Below the pieces are notes generated by a model. It did no database searches. It saw nothing but the letters and a program-made list of their open reading frames with translations, and had not been told where the DNA came from. Of a stretch of 64,000 bases of DNA, positions 24,061 through 36,540 are shown piece after piece (positions within the stretch are counted from its first letter, which is position 1; each line of letters opens with the position of its first letter). Source of the stretch: Setophaga petechia. Lineage: Eukaryota > Chordata > Aves > Passeriformes > Parulidae. The stretch covers positions 24,636,235 through 24,700,234 of the forward strand of contig JANCRA010000005.1 of assembly GCA_024362935.1 (NCBI GenBank), in the 5' to 3' direction. The position numbers were made by a program, and so were the translations under genes.

Positions 24061-25310
24061 AGCAATCAGGCTGGCTTAGATTATAGCTAAATTAGTGCCC
24101 GACAGCCTCCTCAGTGCCCCATTAAATTAGATCACTGTGTCGTGAGTCAGAACGAACTAATTTTCCTGCTATGCTCGCTGCCTGCGACAGCCCTTGGGCT
24201 ACTTTAATCTTCAAACACCAGTGGTCAAGATGAGAGCTGATTTATTTTTTTTCCTCGTGAAAATGATTAAGTAGATTGCTCACATTTCTTCCTGGGCTTC
24301 TCAATCTTCCCCAGACAAATCAAAACTGGCTGCAGAAAGGAAATTGTTTATCAGTTTGTGTAGCTCATCAGCTCCTGATACTTAGGGACAGAGGCTGAAG
24401 TCCAGGGTGGAATGTTGCCTTTGGGAGCATTATCCTGTATTTGTAGCTTTTTCTCTCATTAGCTGATTGTTGAAGTAATGCCAGTGTTTTATCTTATCAA
24501 CAAGAAAAAAGTGTAAGAGTATGAAGATACAGAATTGGACAGCAGGGGAATAACCTCTCTTCCTCCTGAAGACACACACAGTTGACACTGCTTTCAAGTC
24601 CAGCCCTGTAAGGGAGAAGTTCACCAGTAAGGATGGAAGAAGCAAAAGGGGTTAAAGGAGAAATCACTCTGAAACCTCTTAAGTGAAATTCTGGTAAAGT
24701 CCCTCAGGGAATGGAAATGAACAAACCAGCTGCAGGATGTACTACACAGCTCAGATTTTTGCCTCTCCCTAGCCATACACTAGAAACAACTAAAAACTCC
24801 CTAGTCCGTTTTGCCTCAAGAAGTACTTTTTACTGTTTGGCTGCTCTGCATCATTGAGACATAAGCTGCATTGATGGTGAAAGCCAGGTTAGGTCCTGTG
24901 TGTGGACTTGGGTGCGCAGTCGACTCCCAAGAAACTCTTGAGTTGAAAGCACAAATTATGTTCAAAGGGCAATGGACGAGCAAACTGTTTGGAAAGGTAG
25001 CATGGATGAATGGCTGTCTGCAGAAAAAGGGAAGTTAAGCAACTTCAGAGCTTTCCTCCAGCAACTAGAGAAATCCATTAGTTTGAACTGCAGCTGTAGT
25101 GGATTTCCTTCAGTAAAAGCAGATCTTGGAAGGATGAAGTTATTATTTCAGGACATTTAAGTCAAAATAACCATATATACGCAAAAAAAGATTTTAAAAT
25201 ATCCTTATTTTTGCCTTTTCTCTTTTCTGTACTAAAAGATTACTTACTTACAAATCCTACATTTAACCTGAAGTATGACGTTTTAAAAATCAGCATTCTT
25301 TCATTGTCTC

Positions 25311-25345
25311 TTTTTAATTTTTTTTTTTTTTTTTTTTACTTTTTT
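25311..25345. repeat. T-rich tract
   Basis: Nearly uninterrupted T run including about 20 consecutive T, in the intergenic region. Confidence 0.85.
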
Positions 25346-28300
25346 AAAGGCATTTATGTTGTAGTCCTGCAATCTGATTTCAAACCACTGACACAGAGGC
25401 AAAATGAGGAATGGGGTATAGGCAGAGTATATGGACTGCAGCTCAGTCCAGTCACAGCACAGCAGTACCCACATGCTGTAAAAAGACTGCAGGTACAAAG
25501 TGGAGTTCAAAGAGTCCACAGGTTACATGAGCAACCTGGTGAAGAAATGTCAGTTAGAAACGAGCAGCAGAAAGCAGCTCTATTTTCCTACTGCTGTGGC
25601 TTTGCTTAGTGATGATGACATACAAAGATTAAGCCTAACTGCACGAGCTCCAGTTGTTTATCTCCTTTTTTATCATCACCAGTAAGTGGAGGAGATGTGT
25701 GGGTGTCACCTGCAAAAAAAAAAAGAGGTTGCATTTCTGAGAGAAAAATATCTGCAGATCCAAAAAGGCAAATGGTCTTGTTTAATTCATGCATATCCAG
25801 TTTCCTTCCTGTCACTAATCCGCAGCACTGAATTTAGTCTCCTGGATTTCCTTAGGTTTATTATGCTGAGAGAGAGTGCAAGAGAGAGGGAGACAGAGAG
25901 ACTTGAGCAATATTAAGTGCCCAGAATGACTTCAATCACTGGGGTCATTTGTAAATCACTAAGATAGCCTGGCTCCCAGGGCATGGAGCTTGATTTTCCC
26001 TCCCCCCTCCTCCAATCTGCTGAACTATGGAGATTTGCAACAAGAAAAGCTATCTGCTGTGCAATCAGTTTACAGAATAACATTTTTTTGGTCTGCTATT
26101 GATGGATGCTAGCAGGAACTGGAAGCCCTGGGTTCATGACACAAGTTAGGGTCCATAGAGAAGTTGTGGTTTTTCTGTCCTTGCATGTTTATGCCTGTGA
26201 CAGAATGAACCTCTGCACACAGTTAAACACTGCTTGCTGCATACATTACACAGAAATCACTAGTTAAGAGATTTAAAGGAAAGGCATCTCCTACATTGGA
26301 TACTGAGGGATACTTCACATGTGGACATGTAAACAACTGTACAAACACAGATGCAAGCTTTGGTCTTTCCTCTCCATTATTATGTATGTATGTAACTATA
26401 AAATAAAAAACCCCAAACAAGTGAGCATATGTCTTGAATTGCACATTGAGCACAGTATGCTCACTGCATCTAAGGTATCTCTAGATTAATAATGTTTGAT
26501 TTGGCTGTGTGCTGACTTGTCTGGGTCAACTAACCAGCCACTGAGATATAAGGAGTATGAAAAAATTATAAATTCAGACTATCTGTATTTAGAAGTAAGA
26601 TTTTCTTACACCTCCAAATTTGCTGTAATTTGCTCTAGCCCTGGACTTGAGATATATAGTCGTAAGACTTTTATCACTTTGCCCAGTGACAACACTGATA
26701 ACCATCCCTTTTGACTGCAGAGCAGAAAGTGGGTTCCCTGTGGTGCTGCTACAGCTATTCTAATCATCAAAAGTGCATGCTGCACTCTTCTTGTGCCCCA
26801 GCTACAGCCCAGGAAAACCAAGGTCTTGAAGAACCCTTCTTGCCCCAAGTGCAAAATATGACATTCACTTTCCCCACTAAATAGACCTCTTTATAAAAAT
26901 TAAACTCACTTGTTCTCCATAGCTGCCATAATGAATGCTTGGTCAATAAAGATTAACTCCTTGCTCTTGCAAACCACAAGTTCTTGTGTTCGTTTACTGA
27001 GGGAAGGAATCCAGTTGATGTATCATTAGTTGTGTGAGGAAGTTGCACATCTGTGCAACTTGGTGTGGGAGTGTCTTCTTCCCTAAGGTAAGGGTTTGCT
27101 GGGTTGCAATCTGGTGAACAAACTAATGTTTAGCACTTTTGACTTCGGAAAAGTAGATGAAAAATATCAGAACCAAAAATCTGTGAAATTTGAGGGACTG
27201 ATCAATTCAGTGCTGCCTCTGTTGAACGACGAGCAGAAGCAGCTGAGTAGCACTCTCAGATGCCTTAGGATTTAGTTCATGCTGTAATCTCTCCAAGTTT
27301 AGCATCTCATATGCATATAGATTGCAAAGACACAGTACAATTCTAAAGGATCCAAGACAGTGGGAAAATACAGAGAAACAAAGGGTTTTACTTGCTAAAG
27401 GCAAACTGGTTTTGCACTGGCAACAGGAAACCAAGAGACAGCGCAAAGGATGTTGTGGCTGTTGGAAGGGCCGCCACGGTAGTTGCTGTGCATACCTGGG
27501 TGACTCATCATCCCTGATGCTGGCTTGCACTCTAATGTCCCTCCTCTCCCAGCTGAAGCTGGCTGGCTCATCCTGCCTGGCCCCTCCGTGTTTCATCTCT
27601 GCTAGGGTATCATCTGGAAAGCACTTGGGCTGGCACTAGGATGGGCTAGACGCTGGAGTTGTGATATATATAGAATATACATGTGACACACACGGGAGTG
27701 ATGTGCCAGTCCTTGCTTGAGGAGATGAGAAATGTAAAAAGGAAGTGAAGGGGCAAGCAGAGGTATGGTGCTTATGCACACGTATGAAGCTCAGCAGTTG
27801 TGAGGACAGAAAGCACAACTTCAACATTCTTCACACTGCTTGTAAACTCCACCCACTGCACCCACCATGCATACAAGTGCATCTTTTGGGGGACTCTGTG
27901 CTCCACAGGAACTAGAGGGGATAATAATTTCATCACTTGTAAAGCTTTGGGATTGGGATTTTTTTGTAATGAGTTTTCCTCTGATCACACAGTTGACCAT
28001 CTCTCACAGGCTTTCCATAAGTTGAATTGTCCTCTAGCACTATGGACAGAGGATGACAACCTTTGGCTATCAGATGATAGGATTGGGAAACACGTTTCCA
28101 TGAAAAAAGGAATTTCTGCTGCTGTGGGAGTAAAGTAGTAAAGAAGCATGGCTGTACACTGTGATAATAGAGTATGGCAAATTGAAGGCAGCAGAAGGTC
28201 AAAGATCTGTGTCAGAATTTGTCTGTGTCACCTGGTTGGACGCTTGTGAAGGTCATCTGTTCCACTGCTTTTCAGGAAAGATTGGGAATACATCACATTA

Positions 28301-28664
28301 CACAGCAAGAAGGCAAGGGAAGGTAATGAGTCTGACTTGGGAGCAGGAGCTTCAGACTGACTCACAGTTTTTATTCCTCAAGAAGATTGCCAGGGTATTG
28401 AGAAGCATCCTTGGCATACATTCCCTCTTCAAACTGTGGAACTTGCTTTGCATGCAAAGGATAAATTAGTCTGCAACTTATTCTTGCACAGATTGCAACC
28501 AAATCCATGTACAGCAAGAATAATGACTGATGTCTATTCCTTCATCTGTTCCTGCAGACGCCCTGTACCTCTGGGTACGTGCTGTCCCTACAATTCAACA
28601 ACTTGCTGGCCAAGATCACCTGTACTGGGAGGTCATCAGAAAGTCTTGGCAGAAGCAAGATGAT

Positions 28665-28699
28665 GTAAAGATGACACAGATAACGTAAAGATGACACAG
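28665..28699. repeat. 20-bp imperfect tandem repeat
   Basis: GTAAAGATGACACAG occurs at 28665 and again at 28685, a 20-bp period with 15 identical bases. Confidence 0.8.
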
Positions 28700-31600
28700 G
28701 GAAGCAGACAGGTGAGCTTTGTTGTAAGCACTGCCTCTGAGCTTTCATTGGCACTTTCTATGTATTTTCCTTATTGTGACTGCAAGCTCTTTGTACAGTG
28801 CCTGGGACTCCAAGTCTTGGTCAAGGTCCTCATTTTGTAGTGCAAATGACAGTGATAACTTCAGAAGATGTTTTGTCAGCTCCTCATTCCCTTCTTCAGT
28901 AAATGTCATCACTAAGAGCAACAGAGGGGAAAGTATAAAACCAAACTGGCAAAGTTGCAGGGGCTGCGACAGAAACATCTAAATATTCTCATTTTCTTTC
29001 TTCCACACATTTCCTTCCTTTCCTACATATCTCTTATTTACCACTTGGAACACATCTGGCCATCAGAGCTGTGGTTTCTCCAAAGCTTATTTTTCACTTT
29101 ATCACTTATTAATATGGCTGCACATGTCAACATCAAAGGGAAGCCAAGAAAACAATATCAACAGAGAGCTCTGTAAGTGATCTCTCTCACTGCGCAACCC
29201 AGAAACCACAGGTGATCCCCTCACACTGAATTCAAGCACTGCTCTGAAACAGTTCCACGAGAGAGAGAGATTTGCTGATGCTTGACTTGCAACAAATTTG
29301 GAACATCATGGTACTGGGGGAAAAACAAGGAGGAAGAACAGAGTTTAGACCAAGCACAGGTACACAACCCAGAAGACAAATGAGTGCTTTTCAAAGGGCA
29401 GAAGGAAGTTTTAGACCCACACCCCTTCTGCCCCTCACCCCCACTCCCACCATTAGAACATACTGAAAATGCTTTATCCTATGGGAAATAGGAAATACCT
29501 GTACATGGTTGAGAGGGGGTAAACATTTACACATATAATCAGTTCTGTGAGAATTTAATGTTTCTTTTAGAGTTATGCCAGCATGGTTTTCTATTTCCCC
29601 AGCGCTGCTCGGTGTAAGGTCTCCTTGCACAAACCGTCCACCTGCTCAGTGACTGCTGCCTGCCCTGCTCTCTGCTTGGCAAAGTGTGTCCCTTTCTAAT
29701 GGAAAAAAACATGCCTAAAGACATTTTCTTTCTGAATGTTATCAGTCACTCCTCTTGCAAACTAGATCATAGGAACTCTCTTGCCTCATCCTGGGGGACC
29801 CAGAACTCATGAGGCTTTTTGCAACAGAACAGAAATACACAGACCTGTGCTCCATCTGGCAGTGGTGTCTGGTTTCCAGCAAACCCAGCTGCTCTAGTGG
29901 AAGATATTAAGCCTTTATGATGGCCTAACTTGCCCTAAAAGCAATGTGTTTCTATCATTAGCTAGCAATCATCTCAGGGCCTTTAACAGGAGCTTTGAGA
30001 AACAATATTTATGATTTTCATTTAATGGAATTGCAATCACTGTGATCACAAATACATGTTTATATGACAATAATAATCAAAGATCAATTTTTTTTTCCAT
30101 GCTGTACAAGTTGAAAAGTGAAATTCCATGCCCTGAAGAGTTTGAGGGTAAAGACAAAACAGATGACAGCTGATTGACTGGGAAATAGAATACAAGAAAA
30201 TGTAAGGAATTGTAATGTGATTGGCATATGTAGCTGCTTGCTTTTAAATTGGGTGTATAACCAGAGAAAAAGGAATGAAAAGAGGAATATATATTGTTAC
30301 TGCCTTTTGGGGTTAGCTGGCTTTATTTTCAGTGAAACACCAGTTTAATGCTTGAGAAGAGGAACAAAATCTACATCTCTCTGCCACACAACAGTGAACA
30401 GTCAGCAGTGACTGTTTGGGATATACACTGGTGCAAGAGCATGAAATTTGGAACTGGAAACATTTTTTGTTTCGTAACACCACATATAACCTGCCTGCTG
30501 CAGCCAGCAATCTGCAGAGGAGTGTCTCCAGTTTCTGGCTAATTGGTTGAATGGTCTTTTTCTTCCTCTGAGCCTTCATTAACTTCCTCTCTGCTCCCAG
30601 CTATCATTCCTGGAGAGTTTTAGTAGGATGCTCTCAAATACATGTGAGGGAGAGATTTCTTTTCACTGATAAGCTGATCCCATTTTCTTTTCCTGACAAA
30701 CTATGGTGCTTTCTCCTGCCAGTATGTGACTGGCAGAACTAGGCTCTGTATTTTATGCTTCACCCAGATCTTGACTGCAGCATTGTATTCACTTCATTCA
30801 TTAATTGCAACAGTTCTCTTTACTGCGAGCTGTAAAAGCAGAGCAATAAACCTAATGACATTATGTATGTGGACTCCAGCTCATGTTGTTACTCATTCTC
30901 TCACAGCAAGGACAGCTCAGGAGAAGTATGGTGGCCTAATTAACCTCCTTCTGTACTGAGGAAGCCTTGGCAATTCGGTCATTTTAATTTAGATTTCAAC
31001 ACCAATGACTTTGATTTCAAAAGAACCCTCCCTTCCTTGGATCAAAACAAATTTGTCATCTCCAGCCCATTGGCCTCCAGGTTCCAGCTGCACTCACAAA
31101 TATCAACTGACAGAATAGGGAAATTGCTTACAATGATGCTGAATGAAGCCACAAGTACTGTGCCCTCTTTGCAATGTCAGCATGTGCTGGTGTTTCTTTA
31201 ACAAACAGAATCTCACTGCTGACGTGGAGGAAGAGATATCTCTACATTATAGCAGGAGTCCCATCCCCAAGGGAAATAATATGGTAACATGTAAGTTGCT
31301 TTGAAGAACTAATACAAAAATACACAGAGGCTGTGTAATGGCTCTTTTGCCCTCATATCAGAGGCCTCTGCCACTGAAACAGAGCCCTCTTGATACGGCT
31401 TGGCAAGTTCTGGGCACAGAGGGGACAACCATGGGAGGAAACATTCCTTCAAAACCGCAGAAGAAATTTAGCCATCCACTGGGCAACAGCCTGTATCATG
31501 AGAAGGTGAAGTCTCAAAGTCTCGCTGTGAAGAGTGAGACAAAGAACAGTGGCACATCAGAACAAACTTCTGTTTTACAAGAAAAAAGGACAAACAGAAG

Positions 31601-32099
31601 CTCTTCAAGAGATCTGGTACTCTGAAGGAACAAACCTACAAATCAATGTGAGATCTCTGTTCTCCAGAGTCAAGTACCTGAAAGCAGCTTAAATAAATCA
31701 GGAACTCCTGAGCCATCAGATGTACAGAGACCACTGTAGGCACTACAAGGCTGAACTATGCATGCCACCTAAATAATCCATTAAGTTTTTAGGACATGGG
31801 TTCTTTTAAAAGTCTTTGACTTCTCCATACACTTGGAAGGAGTCAAAATGTCAGGTCATCTTATCCTTTCCTATATGAATAAAGCAAATAATTTTGCAAA
31901 AACTTTTCAGATGCTCTTTGTGGAAAAGTATTTCAGGAGATAGCTTGAAGCTTGAGTCTTTCATGTAAATGAAGTCTCACCGTCAACTTTTTATGACTTT
32001 CAGACAAGGAGAATGGAGAGAAAGTGGAAATTACTCCATTATCTCAAAAACAAAATGGCACCTCTCACATATGTAAAACCTGTTTCCTTTTCTGTTGAG

Positions 32100-32165
32100 A
32101 TGTTTTAGGTTTTGAAGGGTTAAGTCACCAGAATGTTTTAGGTTTTGAAGGGTTAAGTCACCAGA
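32100..32165. repeat. 33-bp tandem duplication
   Basis: Two identical copies at 32100-32132 and 32133-32165; the unit begins ATGTTTTAGG and ends GTCACCAGA. It lies in the CD28-CTLA4 intergenic region, about 0.7 kb before the CR1 element. Confidence 0.95.
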
Positions 32166-32899
32166 ATGGAGAAACTCCAACACTGCAGAAAAAAACCCTG
32201 TGAGACCTTTTTAGTGGTGTATATGTCTCTGCAGAGTGATGTGTCTGCAAACCATACTGAATTATCTGATTAGAAAGTGAGAAAAAACAAAGGCAGCCTG
32301 CAGTGAGAAAATGAGACTGTGCAGAATCCATCTGCCAGCAAAGCAATTAAAAAGATGGACTTAGAACAGCATTGATTGTCATTTGTGTATGACACTCAGT
32401 GGGCTCTGATTCCCACAGATACACTCATGCATTGCAGCACCTGAAGACCATGTGATGATCACTATGTGGCTCACTACATTTTCAGTAGCTAGCACTAGTT
32501 TAATTCCTACCTAAGCCATTTAACAGGTGTGAGACTGAACAGTCTCTTCACACAGAGTGGTGCAGAAAGACTTGCTTGTTGTTTTGTATTTCCTCTAAAT
32601 TTATTTCTCAGAAGGTTTGTGGATATGTATCTCCCTCCTCTGGTGCACAACAAAGTAACACCCCAGTGGAAGATTTGGAAGATTAGATGTGGGAAAAAAA
32701 GAAAATAGGGAAAGGGTCCTCAGTGAAGGAGCACTTCATAAAATTCATGGGAGATAGTGTATTTATTTGTTTCTCAGTTTCATTATACTAATTTCATCAC
32801 GTAATATAAATGTAATAGCTGTCTTCTACACCTGGGCACCTTGTATTCATTAATGGTTTGCCTTAGAAATAGTTCAGCCCTTATTTGATGTCAAATCTC

Positions 32900-34525
32900 C
32901 ATGAATGTCAAAGAAAGTGCACACTGCCCCCTGGCAAACTGGTAACAATGGATGAGGAGAAGGCTGAGCTATTAAAAAACTTTTTTTGCCTCAATGTCCA
33001 CTGGAAAGCTCTCTTCCCACATCTCTTGAGTGGGTGGACTGCATGGCAGGCAGACTGGGGGAGCAAAGTGCCTCCCACTGTAAGAGAAGATCACATTTGT
33101 GACCATTTAGGGCACCTGGTGAGATGCATCCCAGAGTCCCAGGGAATTGGCTGATGTAGTTGCCAAGACATTCTCTGGGATATTTGCAAAGACATGGCAG
33201 TCAAGTGAAGCCCTAGGTAACTGCAAAAAGGGAAATACTGCACCCATTTTTAAGAAGCATAGAAAGGAGGACCATGGGATCTACTGAGCTGTCAAACTCA
33301 CCTCAGTGCATGGGAAGATCATGGAACAGATCAACACAGACAACCTCGTGTCCTTCTGTGATGGAGTGACTACATCAGGGGACAAGGGAAAAGCTACAGA
33401 TGTCATCTATCTGAACTTCTGTAAGGCCTTTGACACAGTCCCCCAGTACCTTTCTCTCTAAGTTGGAGAGAGATGGATTTGATGGGTGAACTGATCAGTG
33501 GATGAGGAATTGGTTGGTCAATTGTATCCAGAGGGTAGAGATCGACGGCTCAATATTCAGCTGCACATCATGAAAAATGGTGTCCCTCGGGTCTGTGCTG
33601 GGGCCTTACTGTTGCATATCTTCCTCAGTTACAATGGATAGTGCAACTGGGTGCACCCTTGGCAAGTTTGCAGACACCACCAAGCTGAGTGGTCCTGTTG
33701 GCACACCTGATGGATGGGATGGCATCCGGAGGGTCCTGGACAAGCTTGAGAAGTGGGCCCATGGGAATCTCATAAGGTTTAATAAGACCAAGTGCAAGGT
33801 GCTGTACGTGGGTCAGGGCAACCCCTGTTATAATCCAGGATGGGGCACAAACAGACTGAGAGCAGTCCTGCAGAGAAGGGCTTGGGGTGCTGCTGGATGA
33901 GAGGCTGGACATGAGCCATGTGCTCCCAGCACAGAATGCCAGACCTGTCCTGGGCTGCATCCAAAGCAGTGAAGACAGCAGAATGAGGGAGGAGATTCTG
34001 CCCCTCTGCTTTGCTCTTACGGGGTCCCACCTGGAGCACTGTGACCTTGACACAGAAAAGGCATGGACTGGTGGAGAACATCCAGAGGAGGGCCACAAAA
34101 ATGACCAGAAGGATGAACACCTCTCCTATGAGGACAGGCTGAGAGAGCTGGAGTTGTTCTGCCTGGAGAAGTGCACGCTCCAGGGCCACCTTATTGCAGC
34201 CTTAAAGGGGCCCTACAAGAAAGATGGGGACAGATATTTTAGCAGGATCGGATGCAATAGGACAAGAGGCAATTGTTTCAAACTAAATGAAGGCAGATTT
34301 AGACTAGATATAAGGAATAAAATTTTGACAATGAGCGTAGTGAAACAGTGGAAGGCTGTCCAGAGAGAGGGGAGATGTCCCTGCTCTGGAAACATCCAAG
34401 GTCAGGTTGGACAGGGCTCTGAGCAACCTGTTCTAGTTGAAGATCTCCCTGCTCATTGCACAAGGGTTGGTCTAGAGATCTTAAAAGGTCCCTTTCAACC
34501 CAAACTACTCTATGATTCTGTGATC
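32900..34525 (+). mobile_element. Decayed CR1 LINE, 3' part of ORF2 and 3' UTR
   Basis: Extended match by eye to the avian CR1 ORF2 3' half. Recognisable landmarks include GATGAGGAGAAGGCTGAG near the start, [13 protein letters not shown] (33399-33437), KFADTTKLSG, a late LEKWAHGNLIRFNKTKCKVL stretch, and the 3' UTR ending CTACTCTATGATTCTGTGA, which is the CR1 tail octamer. The element is 5'-truncated, as is usual for CR1, and is broken into several frames. A segment of roughly 75 bp is missing near 33340, and a second small deletion lies near 34060, judged against the consensus as I remember it. The reverse transcriptase FADD motif reads FADT. It cannot encode a working enzyme. Boundaries are within about 20 bp. 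Confidence 0.93.
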
Positions 34526-34529
34526 TCTG

Positions 34530-36160
34530 AACTCAATTCTTTCATTCCTATCAGGGTGATCCTGTTTCTTATCAGGATGATACAAAGACACATTTTCACA
34601 TTTTCCCATTTTCCTGCTTGTTTTGTTCAATCACAAAAATGGCACAATTGCAAGTTGCCAGACCACATGTTAAAATTACCTACATTTCAGTAATTTTTAG
34701 TAGTTTATGTAGCTCTATACTTGGCACTACAGCGAGTTCATTAATGGTCTATGAGAGAGCCTAAGGAAACCAGGTTCATTTCATCTAACATCTGACATCA
34801 GTAAACAGATGATTGCTCTCTGATGATTTGAGGGGGCTCTGGAGAACTACCCGAAATACAGACATTTGCACTGGCTATCAGCCTGCCTTAGGCAGTTCCC
34901 AGAAAAATACTTTCCCACCTTTTGCTCCACTCTACCTTCTGTTTGGTTCATCTTCAGTTTGAGCTGGGTACTCTGCCAGAAATCCTAAGAGAATAATATC
35001 ATTGCCCTAGTCCAGAACATCAGTGGCAAGGGAAAGTGATCTGGGCAGGGAGTAGCAAGCTATCAGTGCTGACATCCGTCTGCAGCCGAGCAGGTGTTCC
35101 CTCACAGGTGGGTAGAAAATTGCTTGCTGCTTCTCCAAGCAAGACTGCTCAAGCTGGTGCAGAGAATTCAGATTAGAAGAGAAATCCTTCATCTGCAGAC
35201 TTCTTTATTCTTTGACACAGTTAAAGGAATTTAGAAGAAAAACTCTGTGGGGTTGAGTGCTTGCTAAGAGAAAAGGAATTAAAAGGCTTTACAGTATGCA
35301 GAGCTCGACAGAAGCAGACAGCTGCCAAAGAGCTACTTAGCTCAAGTGGCCTCACAAAATGTGTCTGTACTATGACCGCTCAGTTAACCATGTCAGTGGT
35401 ACAGCAACTCTTACATGGTCATTTGGAGATGGGGGTACACTGCTCATCCAAGCCCATCCACCCCCTAAGATCTACAGACACCCAAATGGGTCTGAGGTGT
35501 TGCCTGAAGTAGTCACAGTGGGAAAGGCACAAGCAACAGCTCTTTGCTGTTTCAGTTTTTACTTGTCTGCATAGAATTTCAGCTTTTCCCTTTGAACACA
35601 CAGGCAGCCTTTGAGCTCGAAGGAGATAAATAAAAACTCCCAGAAGGAAATAAATGAATCAGGAATTAAAAGGAGCATCTAATACTAAAAGAGGAAATGA
35701 GAAAATACAGAATATGATCCTGAAATGTAACGCACACCTATGTCTTTACTGCCTTCAGAATAAAATGGCAACAATTATAGAAAAAAAAATAGATCACTGC
35801 GTGCCCAACACTTGGAAACTCAATTGCTTTACTAAGTGTAAGTGATACAAGTGTGCAAGGCAGAGTGTTTTTAAATGACTGAATGATATTTAAAAATCCT
35901 GTAAACCATTTCTCTGCCTTCAAACTTGCAGTATTCGTACAGCACATTACTGCAGCTCCTGGGGGAGGAGGTGGGGGAAGAAAAATTTTTAAAAAAAGTA
36001 ATCTTTATTCTTGCACAGGAGCTTTTGAATCATGGACATTAAATAAACAAATGTGGATTAAGTACGCTCCTATTTGCTGTAGGTCTGCTTGTGGGTGCGC
36101 TGATGGAATAGCAGTGGGCTTCAGCAGCATTCACAATTTACAGAAAGCTGCATTCACGCT
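34530..36160. other. Intergenic region between CR1 and CpG island
   Basis: No supported gene. It contains a G-rich tract at 35961-35977 (two runs of five G with GG pairs between). Confidence 0.6.
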
Positions 36161-36169
36161 GTCATCTCC

Positions 36170-36540
36170 TGTTCGCGAGCTGCGGCGGCAGTCAGTGACA
36201 AGAGGCCAAGGAATGCGCTGCCCCAGAGCTCGCACACGCCTCTCGGGGCGCACAGACGCACTCCGTGCCGTGCCGTGCCGCGCCGCGCCGTGTGCCCGGG
36301 CTGGTGCCGCTGGGGGCGGGCGAGCGCGGGCGAGGCCGGGCGGGGCCGCGCTGTCCCTGCCCGCGGCACTGGCACCGAACGCCAGCGCCCCCCGGCGGCC
36401 GCCGCCCGCATCTGCGGCCGCTCCTTTCGCCCCGGCCCCGCAGGTCCTCGCCGCTCTGGCCACGCCGGGGCCTCTGCAGAAAGCCATGAGCCGCTGTTTT
36501 GCACCAAGAGTCTGCAAATCGCACCGACCCCCCTGCGCAG
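36170..36540. promoter_or_regulatory. CpG island, promoter-like, no assigned gene
   Basis: The strongest CpG-rich block in the window, with many GGGCGG/GGGGCC boxes and no TATA. Long open frames appear on both strands only because stop codons are rare in GC-rich DNA. It lies 16.5 kb after the CD28 end and 14.6 kb before CTLA4. A promoter of a non-coding or unannotated transcript is the likeliest role (inference). Confidence 0.55.
36264..36293. repeat. GC-rich pentamer repeat
   Basis: Repeats of CCGTG/CCGCG (as in CGTGCCGTGCCGTGCCGCG) inside the CpG-rich segment at about 36.2-36.5 kb. Confidence 0.8.

Larger units (their letters stand above)
24200..32890. other. Central intergenic region
   Basis: AT-rich with T and GA tracts (25311, 25868-25912) and the short tandem repeats listed separately. 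One minus-strand open segment at 28745-28911 has an exon-like layout and is treated as a finding. Nothing else is recognised. Confidence 0.6.

Noticed and set aside
33887..34693. 268-codon open frame
   Set aside because: It is the decayed 3' part of a CR1 element read through deletions, not a host gene.
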